A stretch of DNA of 7,283 nucleotides from Synergistaceae bacterium (GTDB taxonomy: Bacteria; Synergistota; Synergistia; Synergistales; Aminobacteriaceae). Each line of letters starts with the position of its first letter. Position 1 is the stretch's first letter. A program made the translations under genes and the position numbers. Under the pieces are notes generated by a model that worked only from the letters and a program-made list of their open reading frames with translations, was not told the origin of the DNA and made no database searches. Shown here piece by piece: positions 1 through 5,054 of the stretch. The DNA lies in NCBI GenBank assembly GCA_017475805.1, contig JAFVEW010000196.1:1-7283 (forward strand), given 5' to 3'.

Positions 1-130
1 GAAAACTATAATCGCTACAAAAGGCCGCGCAAGTTATTTAGGCGAACGCAGCATAGGACATCAAGACCCCGGCGCAACCTCAGCGACTTTAACTCTTGAA
101 GCAATCTTAAAATATTTCAAAGAAAAATAG
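1..130 (+). CDS. dhaL: Dihydroxyacetone kinase subunit DhaL, 3' end only (ADP-binding subunit)
   Basis: This is the last 42 codons of a gene that begins before the window. The reading frame starts at base 2 and stops with TAG at 128-130. The translated tail contains [19 protein letters not shown], the conserved C-terminal signature of DhaL, followed by a short closing helix ([12 protein letters not shown]). DhaL is the cytoplasmic subunit that holds ADP/ATP as a fixed cofactor. It receives phosphate from DhaM and passes it to dihydroxyacetone bound on DhaK. The Asp residues that bind Mg-nucleotide lie upstream and cannot be checked. The stop is 22 bases before the dhaM start, so the two genes are almost certainly co-transcribed. 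Identity rests on a short but very characteristic tail and on the two following Dha genes. Confidence 0.9.
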   Translation, partial: KTIIATKGRASYLGERSIGHQDPGATSATLTLEAILKYFKEK

Positions 131-152
131 AAAGTAAAAAAAATAAAAAAAA

Positions 153-548
153 ATGGTAGGAATAGTAATAGTTTCACACAGTTGGAAAATTGCTGAAGGC
201 GTTGTTGATTTAGCTCGCGAAATGGCTCAAGAGCACGATAAAATCATTCCTGCGGGCGGTCTTGAAGACGGCTCAATCGGGACTGACGCTCAGAAAATAG
301 CTGATGCCATCGTTGAAGCTGACGCTGGCGACGGTGTAGTTATCATTGCGGACATTGGAAGCAGCATAATGAGTGCCGAAGCCGCTATAGAATTATTAGA
401 AGACGAACAGCGCGGAATTAACGCCGTGATTGCTGACGCTCCGATAGTTGAAGGCGCGGTGTGTGCTGCTGTCGAAGCTATAGGCGGCGGAAGTCTTGAG
501 GCCGTCTTAACTGCTGCAGAAGAGGCAAAAGAGTCTAATAAACTCTAA
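153..548 (+). CDS. dhaM: Phosphocarrier DhaM, single EIIA(Man)-like domain
   Basis: DhaM is the cytoplasmic PTS-linked phosphate donor that re-phosphorylates the nucleotide held by DhaL. The 131-residue product begins with the hydrophobic strand MVGIVIVSHS, and His9 is the expected phosphorylation site. GGLEDGSIGTDAQKI (about 35-49), IADIGSSIMSAE (about 65-76) and ADAPIVEGAV (about 93-102) are DhaM family signatures. It consists only of the EIIA-like domain. The HPr-like and Enzyme I-like domains of the fused E. coli protein are absent, so the general HPr and EI must come from elsewhere in the genome. The start is fixed by an in-frame TAA at 144-146, nine bases upstream. No Shine-Dalgarno sequence precedes it; the ATG sits at the end of A-runs, so translation may depend on coupling to dhaL or on an A-rich enhancer. 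dhaK follows after 27 bases. Confidence 0.95.
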   Translation: MVGIVIVSHSWKIAEGVVDLAREMAQEHDKIIPAGGLEDGSIGTDAQKIADAIVEADAGDGVVIIADIGSSIMSAEAAIELLEDEQRGINAVIADAPIVEGAVCAAVEAIGGGSLEAVLTAAEEAKESNKL

Positions 549-575
549 AATATAAATTTTAAGGAGGAATTTTCC

Positions 576-1571
576 ATGAAAAAATTAATCAATCAGGTCG
601 ACAAAATCGTTGACGAAATGCTTGACGGCATGACAGCAGCTTATCCTCAGTACGTCAAAAGGCTCGAAGGCTTTGAAGTCATTTTCCGTGCAGGCGGCCC
701 TTCGTCAAAAGTTGCGCTTGTTTCAGGCGGCGGTTCTGGTCATGAACCTTCACACGGCGGTTACGTCGGCAAAGGAATGTTAGACGGTGCAGTCGCAGGT
801 GAAGTATTCACGTCCCCTACACCTGATCAAGTTTTTGAGGCTGTCAAGGCTGTGAACGGCGGTAAAGGAGTTTTGCTCGTCATCAAAAATTACACGGGCG
901 ACGTTATGAATTTTGAAATGGCTGCTGACATGGCCCGCGACGAAGGCATTAACGTTGAGCAGGTTATCGTTGCCGATGATGTTGCCGTCGAAAATTCAAC
1001 ATGGACTACAGGACGCAGAGGAATAGCCGGAACTGTTTTCGTTCACAAAATCGCAGGAGCAAGTGCCGAAGCAGGTCTCGAACTTTCAGAAGTTAAGCGC
1101 GTTGCAGAAAAAGTCATCGCTAACGTTCGTTCAATGGGAATGGCAGTCAACGCTTGCACCGTCCCTGCAGCAGGCAAAGTCAGCTTTGAACTCAAAGATG
1201 ATGAAATAGAAATCGGCATCGGTATTCATGGCGAGCCCGGAACTCATCGCGAAAAAATTTCCGAAGTCAATAATATTGCCGACAAATTACTCGCGAAAAT
1301 TTTAGCCGAAGGAATCTATAACTCAGGTGATGAAGTCGCTGTTATGGTCAACGGTATGGGCGGAACTCCTTTAATGGAGCTTTTTGTTGCGAACAAGCAC
1401 GTTAAAGAAGTTCTTGACGCAAAAGGAATCAAAATCGCAAAGACTCTCGTAGGAAATTACATGACATCGCTCGACATGGAAGGATTTTCAATAACGCTCC
1501 TTAAACTTGATGACGAGTTAAAGAAATTCCTCAACGCTCCGGCTGATACTCCGGCTTTTGTGCAGTTTTAA
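576..1571 (+). CDS. dhaK: Dihydroxyacetone kinase, substrate-binding subunit DhaK
   Basis: DhaK binds dihydroxyacetone covalently as a hemiaminal and presents it to DhaL for phosphorylation to dihydroxyacetone phosphate, which enters glycolysis. The 331-residue protein has the family landmarks at the canonical positions: GGGSGHEP with His56, KNYTGD with Asp109, and GIGIHGEPG with His218, the residue that forms the hemiaminal with the substrate. Other conserved blocks are AGEVFTSPTPDQ (74-85), TTGRRGIAGT (144-153), CTVPAAGK (194-201) and TSLDMEGFSITLLK near the C-terminus. Length matches short DhaK proteins; the E. coli protein is slightly longer. A strong AAGGAGG at 561-567 precedes the ATG. 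It is the third gene of a dhaL-dhaM-dhaK run, an order different from the common K-L-M. Its last 41 bases overlap the end of the LysR gene on the other strand. All catalytic residues are present, so it should be an active kinase subunit rather than a DhaQ-type sensor. Confidence 0.96.
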   Translation: MKKLINQVDKIVDEMLDGMTAAYPQYVKRLEGFEVIFRAGGPSSKVALVSGGGSGHEPSHGGYVGKGMLDGAVAGEVFTSPTPDQVFEAVKAVNGGKGVLLVIKNYTGDVMNFEMAADMARDEGINVEQVIVADDVAVENSTWTTGRRGIAGTVFVHKIAGASAEAGLELSEVKRVAEKVIANVRSMGMAVNACTVPAAGKVSFELKDDEIEIGIGIHGEPGTHREKISEVNNIADKLLAKILAEGIYNSGDEVAVMVNGMGGTPLMELFVANKHVKEVLDAKGIKIAKTLVGNYMTSLDMEGFSITLLKLDDELKKFLNAPADTPAFVQF

Positions 1572-2424
1572 TGAAACGCTGCACCGCTGGCGTTAAATAA
1601 TTTTCTTTCGCGTAGGTCATGTAAATAGTTCTGAAACAATTTTCGCGGTCTATTTTTAGGATAGCGACGTCAAAATTTTTCAGCATTTTTATAGACGCTA
1701 TAAATGATACTCCGAAGCCTTCGGCGACAAGAGCAGCGATAGACTCTTCGTCGGGGGCTTTCGCTATAATCTGCGGCGACAAATTTTCTTCATCCCATAT
1801 TTGACGAATTAATGAGTGTATCCCGGTCTCTTCTATATATTCTACATAAGGAAACTTAGCTAACTCTTTGAGAGAAATTTTTTCGCGCCCTGCAAGAGGA
1901 TTGTTAAGCGGAACGATGCCGACAAGTTCCTGTTTCATTATCGGGACGTATTCGATTTTTTTGTTGTTAGTCTCTACGGTGCAAATCCCAACATCAAAGC
2001 GGCTGCTTATAAGACCTTCAATTATTTTTGATGAGTTTGCCTGGTGGAAATGAAAGACGCAGTTTTTATTTTCAGGCTGCTCTAAGAAAACTCGCGCCAT
2101 CTTAGGTACGATCCTTTTTCCGAATGGAGCGTTATATGCGAGATCAATGTGTCCTGTGCTGCCTATTGCTAAGTTTCTTACTTTGTCATTAACAAATTTT
2201 ATCTGCTCAAGAAGCGGAGTCATCTGTTGAAAATAATATCTTCCGTATTTTGTAAGATCAATATTTCTTCCTTTCCTCTCGAATAATGAAAAACCGAGTT
2301 CTTCTTCAAGACGCGCTATTGCGTTGCTTAGCGAAGGCTGTGAAACATAGAGAATCTCGGCGGCCTTCCTGAAACTTTTTTCTCTTGCTATTGCGCAGAA
2401 ATAATTAAGCTGCTGAAGTGTCAT
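1531..2424 (-). CDS. LysR-family transcriptional regulator, probable regulator of the divergent aroD-tct operon
   Basis: This 297-residue DNA-binding protein has normal LysR-family length. The N-terminal winged helix-turn-helix starts with MTLQQLNYFC, carries the recognition segment FRKAAEILYVSQPSLSNAIA (18-37), and is followed by RLEEELGFSLFERKGRNIDLT. A linker helix (about 60-88) leads to the periplasmic-binding-protein-like effector domain (about 90-290), whose ligand cannot be read from sequence. The ATG lies nine bases after GGGAGG (2434-2439, minus strand). The gene is transcribed away from the dehydratase gene across a 151-bp shared control region, the classic LysR layout for regulating the divergent neighbour and itself. 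In Listeria and Corynebacterium, LysR proteins responding to shikimate or quinate control similar genes, so a related ligand is possible here, by inference only. The 3' end overlaps dhaK tail to tail by 41 bp. The next gene on its 3' side is on the opposite strand, so it is probably monocistronic. Confidence 0.93.
   Translation of the reverse strand: MTLQQLNYFCAIAREKSFRKAAEILYVSQPSLSNAIARLEEELGFSLFERKGRNIDLTKYGRYYFQQMTPLLEQIKFVNDKVRNLAIGSTGHIDLAYNAPFGKRIVPKMARVFLEQPENKNCVFHFHQANSSKIIEGLISSRFDVGICTVETNNKKIEYVPIMKQELVGIVPLNNPLAGREKISLKELAKFPYVEYIEETGIHSLIRQIWDEENLSPQIIAKAPDEESIAALVAEGFGVSFIASIKMLKNFDVAILKIDRENCFRTIYMTYAKENYLTPAVQRFIKTAQKPEYQPER
1575..1608 (+). terminator. Weak possible terminator after dhaK
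   Basis: Four bases after the dhaK stop, AACGC (1575-1579) can pair with GCGTT (1590-1594). Two further wobble pairs shorten the loop to about six bases. AAATAATTTTCTTT follows. The stem is short and the tail is interrupted, and the sequence is also the coding region for the C-terminal part of the LysR protein, so this may be chance. No better stop signal for the dha transcript is visible before it would run antisense into the regulator. Confidence 0.3.
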
Positions 2425-2448
2425 AAAATTTCGCCTCCCGTTTTTTTG

Positions 2449-2463
2449 ATAGTTAAAAGCTAT
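2449..2463. promoter_or_regulatory. Candidate LysR box (ATAG-N7-CTAT)
   Basis: ATAG at 2449-2452 and CTAT at 2460-2463 form a 15-bp dyad containing the T-N11-A pattern (T2450, A2462) that LysR regulators typically recognise. It lies between the LysR start codon and its predicted promoter, and upstream of the aroD operon. The region is AT-rich, so a short dyad could arise by chance. Confidence 0.4.
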
Positions 2464-2483
2464 TAATCATTAAGTATTTTTGT

Positions 2484-2511
2484 ATTATACATAAACATAT
2501 CTCTATGTTAA
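2484..2511 (-). promoter_or_regulatory. Predicted sigma-70 promoter of the LysR gene
   Basis: Read on the minus strand, TTAACA (complement of 2506-2511, five of six matches to the -35 consensus) is followed after 16 bp by a perfect TATAAT (complement of 2484-2489). Transcription would start near 2477, giving a leader of about 50 bases before the ATG at 2424. No equally good plus-strand promoter is seen for the aroD operon, which would suit an activator-dependent promoter. Confidence 0.6.
2494..2509. promoter_or_regulatory. Perfect 6-bp-arm inverted repeat, candidate operator
   Basis: AACATA (2494-2499), spacer TCTC, TATGTT (2504-2509) form a perfect dyad. It sits inside the spacer and -35 box of the predicted LysR promoter. 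A protein bound here would block that promoter, which suits negative autoregulation. The right arm TATGTT could also act as a poor plus-strand -10 element for the aroD operon. The function is inferred. Confidence 0.45.
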
Positions 2512-2561
2512 GATAACAATTACTTCAAATTATTCATTAAAAAATTTTATTAAATTCACTC

Positions 2562-2578
2562 AAGGGGGTATTTTCGTG
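2562..2578 (+). promoter_or_regulatory. Ribosome binding site fixing the GTG start of aroD
   Basis: AAGGGGG (2562-2568) lies seven bases before GTG at 2576. The protein read from this GTG aligns from its first residues with E. coli AroD (both begin with an MKTV-type strand), which supports GTG as the true start. Confidence 0.8.
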
Positions 2579-3367
2579 AAAACTGTCAAGATTCGTAACG
2601 TTGAACTTGGCGCAGGCGTTCCTAAAACGATTGTGCCTATTGTCGCAAAAAACAGGGCGGCAATTTTAGAAAAAGCTGTAGAAATTACAAAACTTCCCGT
2701 CGATTTAGTCGAATGGCGAGCAGATTTCTATGAAGATTTATTCAAAATTCCTGAGCTTCTTGAAACTCTAAAAGCCATGAGAAAAACTCTCGGTGAAACT
2801 CCGATACTTTTCACAATCAGAACTAAACCCGAAGGCGGCGAAATTACTCCGTCGTTTGAAGATTACTCGAAAGTAAATCTTGCCATTGCCAAGAGCGGCG
2901 ATGCTGATTTAGTTGACGTTGAAATGTTCTGGGGCAATACAGATTGGAACGGCGCGGCTTCAGAAATCTCAGTGAAACTCACGGACGAAATCCGCAAAGC
3001 AGGATGCAAAGTCGTAGGCTCGCGTCATAATTTCTCAGCGACTCCTTCAGAAAAAGAAATTTTGACAGCTTTACAGCAGCAAAAGAAAGCCGGAGCAGAT
3101 ATTCCAAAGGTCGCAGTCATGCCCAAGAGTGATGCCGATGTTGTAACTCTTATCGCTGCTTCCGTTGATTTCAAAGGCGAAACTGATAGACCTTTCTTGA
3201 CGATTTCAATGGGATCTCAAGGAATGGTCAGCAGAATGGCTTGTGAACTTTCAGGTTCTTGCATGACATTCGGAGCAGCAGGACAGACAAGCGCACCGGG
3301 TCAAATTCAAGTTAAAGACTTGAAAGACGCTCTCAACATGATTCACAATGCTCAGAAAAGCAATTAA
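2576..3367 (+). CDS. aroD: Type I 3-dehydroquinate dehydratase (AroD family)
   Basis: This cytoplasmic class I dehydratase converts 3-dehydroquinate to 3-dehydroshikimate through a Schiff-base lysine. The 263-residue TIM-barrel protein shows the active-site set: Glu46 and Arg48 in VEWRAD, Arg82 and Glu86 in IRTKPEGGE, the DVE motif at 114-116, catalytic His151 in SRHNFSATP, Schiff-base Lys178 in ADIPKVAVMP, Arg220 in VSRMA, and Ser239-Gln243 in the SAPGQ loop over the substrate. It is a few residues longer than E. coli AroD, mostly between the DVE and His motifs. It starts with GTG. It is the first gene of a run with the three TTT transporter genes (24 bases to tctC) and lies divergent to a LysR gene, with no other shikimate-pathway gene beside it. 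This setting suggests use of an imported substrate rather than, or as well as, aromatic amino acid synthesis. The biochemistry is well supported; the catabolic role is inference. Confidence 0.95.
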   Translation: MKTVKIRNVELGAGVPKTIVPIVAKNRAAILEKAVEITKLPVDLVEWRADFYEDLFKIPELLETLKAMRKTLGETPILFTIRTKPEGGEITPSFEDYSKVNLAIAKSGDADLVDVEMFWGNTDWNGAASEISVKLTDEIRKAGCKVVGSRHNFSATPSEKEILTALQQQKKAGADIPKVAVMPKSDADVVTLIAASVDFKGETDRPFLTISMGSQGMVSRMACELSGSCMTFGAAGQTSAPGQIQVKDLKDALNMIHNAQKSN

Positions 3368-3391
3368 ATAAAATTTTAGGAGGTATTTACA

Positions 3392-4357
3392 ATGAAAAAG
3401 TTTTTTGCGTTGCTTCTCGTTCTTTCGTTAGCACTCGTTGCTCTTCCGGCTTTCGCTGCTGATTACCCTGCGCAGAACGTTACAGGCGTCGTTCAGTGGG
3501 GAGCAGGCGGCGGTACTGACTCTCTTATGCGTCCGTTGTCAGCTTTGGCCGAGCAGAAACTCGGAAAATCAATCATCATTCAGAATATGACGGGCGCAAC
3601 AGGCTCAATCGCTACTCAATATGTTTATGACGCTCCTGCAGACGGCTACACTCTTTTAATGGGAGCTGAAAATCCTGCTCTCTATGACGTTCTCGAAATC
3701 AGCGAACTCACATATGATAATTTCGACTGCGTTTATTTAATCGGTGATGAAGTTGTCGGTATAGTTGTCGGCAAAAATTCTCCTTATAAATCATTCACTG
3801 AAATCGTCGAAGCTGCGAATAAAGCTCCTTGGACGCTCAAAATCTCAACGACTGGAACAGGCGGACTTCCTTGGGAGGTCGGAGCTTTTATAGCGGACGT
3901 TACGGGCGCAATGTTCAATCAAATTCCATACGACAGCGACGCAAGCGCGAAAACTGCCGTTATGAATGGCGAATGTGATTTCACAGTCTGCAAAATTCAG
4001 TCAGGCATCGAAGACTACAAAGCAGGCGACTTAAAATTCCTTTGCCTCCTTTCAAAAAAGCCTGTTGAAACAATGCCCGAAGTTCCTTTGATCACGGCTG
4101 AATATCCTGATTTTGACAAATATCTTCCTTGGGGACCTTTCTATGGCGTTTTTGTGAAGAAAGGCACTGATGCAGGAATTAAATCGATTTTGAGCACGGC
4201 TTTCATGACAGCAGGCCCGCAAGAAAGTTATCAAAAAGTCTTAAAGAATTTCAATATTAATTTCTTGGGTTACACCGGCGACGATGCCACAAATTATATT
4301 TCTTCGTGGCGTTCAAACACAATCAACGCATTAAAAAGCAGCGGTGCGCTTGACTAA
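3392..4357 (+). CDS. tctC: TTT-family solute-binding protein (TctC/Bug family)
   Basis: This periplasmic receptor captures the substrate and delivers it to the TctAB membrane complex. The N-terminus (MKKFFALLLVLSLALVALPAFA) is a signal peptide, with likely cleavage after Ala22 (AFA|AD). There is no lipobox cysteine, so the mature protein of about 299 residues is soluble in the periplasm, which implies a cell with an outer membrane. Bug-family landmarks are VQWGAGGGTDSLMRPLS (34-50), with Asp43 in the loop that usually contacts the ligand carboxylate, GATGSIAT (68-75) and ADGYTLL (83-89). The full length of 321 residues is typical. AGGAGGT at 3378-3384 gives a strong ribosome site. The ligand is unknown; Bug proteins bind citrate, other dicarboxylates, amino acids or aromatic acids. 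The co-transcribed dehydratase favours a cyclic carboxylate. A hairpin with a T-rich tail follows the stop at once, so this gene is probably expressed more strongly than tctB and tctA. Confidence 0.93.
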   Translation: MKKFFALLLVLSLALVALPAFAADYPAQNVTGVVQWGAGGGTDSLMRPLSALAEQKLGKSIIIQNMTGATGSIATQYVYDAPADGYTLLMGAENPALYDVLEISELTYDNFDCVYLIGDEVVGIVVGKNSPYKSFTEIVEAANKAPWTLKISTTGTGGLPWEVGAFIADVTGAMFNQIPYDSDASAKTAVMNGECDFTVCKIQSGIEDYKAGDLKFLCLLSKKPVETMPEVPLITAEYPDFDKYLPWGPFYGVFVKKGTDAGIKSILSTAFMTAGPQESYQKVLKNFNINFLGYTGDDATNYISSWRSNTINALKSSGALD

Positions 4358-4416
4358 GTGAGAAATTAAGAGGTAGGAGTGAGAAGTTAAAAAAATTTCT
4401 CACCCCTTATTTTTTT
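4358..4416 (+). terminator. Intra-operon attenuator/terminator between tctC and tctB, with duplicated left arm
   Basis: Left arm 4376-4388 (GGAGTGAGAAGTT) pairs with 4394-4406 (AATTTCTCACCCC) around a five-A loop, with one mismatch and one G-U pair. TTATTTTTTT (4407-4416) follows, as in a Rho-independent terminator. A second copy of the left arm, GTGAGAAATT at 4358-4367, starts right after the tctC stop and pairs perfectly with 4394-4403, giving an alternative longer-loop hairpin. Because tctB and tctA need transcription through this point, the likely role is partial termination and 3'-end protection of tctC mRNA, so that the binding protein is made in excess. Confidence 0.75.
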
Positions 4417-4418
4417 AC

Positions 4419-4437
4419 GGAGGTGAAAAATTTAATG
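4419..4437 (+). promoter_or_regulatory. Ribosome binding site deciding the tctB start
   Basis: GGAGGTGA (4419-4426) is the Shine-Dalgarno site for ATG at 4435. An in-frame GTG at 4423 lies inside this site and has no usable site of its own, so it is not taken as the start. Confidence 0.8.
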
Positions 4438-5034
4438 CCGGATTTAGATTTAGAAAATATGTCAGCCGAAGAAAGAACTAAATTAGAATATCCAGATATG
4501 AATCCTGATTTGGAAGTCAACACTGATGATTTAGTTGTCGTAAAAGAACACCCGCTTGAAGCAGGCGAAAAATTTTTCTCGCTGATAGTTTTAATTTTTG
4601 GCTCAATAGCCTTAAAACTTTCTGTTGATTTATGGTTCAGCATTTCATTAAGGAAAGGTCCGCGAATTGCATCGGCGGCGGCTGTTCCTGTTTTTGTAAG
4701 CGCATTATGGGTCATAATGGCTCTATGGACAGTCATTGAGAATTTCAAATTGACTACACCGCTCTCAAAAGTTCAAAGCACATTTGAAAAAATTATTAAA
4801 GCTCTTCAATATGCTTTCCCGTTGAATGTTTTAATAATGCTTGCGGCTATCGTTGCTTATTGCGCCGCACTTGTTGAGGGCTTGAGCTTTTATATTGCGA
4901 CGCCGTTATTTTTGTATTTTTCGATGTGCTATTTAACAAGAAAAGACTACGTTAAAAATATTCTTTGGACAGCTATCGTAATGGCATTTATAGTTTTAGT
5001 CTTTAGAGTATTATTCAGCGTCGTGTTCCCGTAG
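4435..5034 (+). CDS. tctB: TTT-family small membrane subunit (TctB family)
   Basis: TctB is the small, poorly conserved inner-membrane partner of TctA in tripartite tricarboxylate transporters. From the ATG at 4435 the protein has 199 residues. Hydrophobic segments lie at about 47-69, 80-101, 128-147, 149-167 and 175-197, in line with the four or five helices of the family. Assignment depends partly on position between TctC and TctA, because the family has few fixed motifs. The first 45 residues form an unusual acidic tail (14 Asp/Glu against three Lys/Arg), with no signal peptide; many TctB proteins begin almost directly with the first helix. By the usual topology this tail would be cytoplasmic. 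It ends with TAG 20 bases before tctA. Translation starts just after the attenuator hairpin. Confidence 0.86.
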   Translation: MPDLDLENMSAEERTKLEYPDMNPDLEVNTDDLVVVKEHPLEAGEKFFSLIVLIFGSIALKLSVDLWFSISLRKGPRIASAAAVPVFVSALWVIMALWTVIENFKLTTPLSKVQSTFEKIIKALQYAFPLNVLIMLAAIVAYCAALVEGLSFYIATPLFLYFSMCYLTRKDYVKNILWTAIVMAFIVLVFRVLFSVVFP

Positions 5035-5054
5035 AAAAGGAGAGTGAATTTCAT

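Noticed and set aside
1537..1556. Direct repeat CTCCGGCT with a 12-base period at the dhaK 3' end
   Set aside because: It encodes the repeated Pro-Ala/Pro-Ala-type residues at the DhaK C-terminus and the end of the LysR frame; two short copies in coding DNA do not support a separate element.
1868..2053. Plus-strand 61-codon frame inside the LysR gene
   Set aside because: It is antisense to a well-supported LysR effector domain and has no domain or ribosome site of note.
2512..2575. Possible riboswitch or leader RNA before aroD
   Set aside because: The leader is short and AT-rich with no stable stem or known riboswitch core; a protein operator model explains the region better.
4052..4234. 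Minus-strand 60-codon frame inside tctC
   Set aside because: It is antisense to the conserved TctC coding sequence and resembles no known family.
4423..4425. GTG as an earlier tctB start
   Set aside because: This GTG is part of the GGAGGTGA ribosome site itself and has no upstream site at proper distance; ATG at 4435 is better placed.
4407..4748. Minus-strand open frame of 113 codons opposite tctB
   Set aside because: It lies wholly opposite the tctC-tctB junction and the tctB coding region, has no recognisable domain, and its end runs through the terminator hairpin tail. It is a shadow of tctB.
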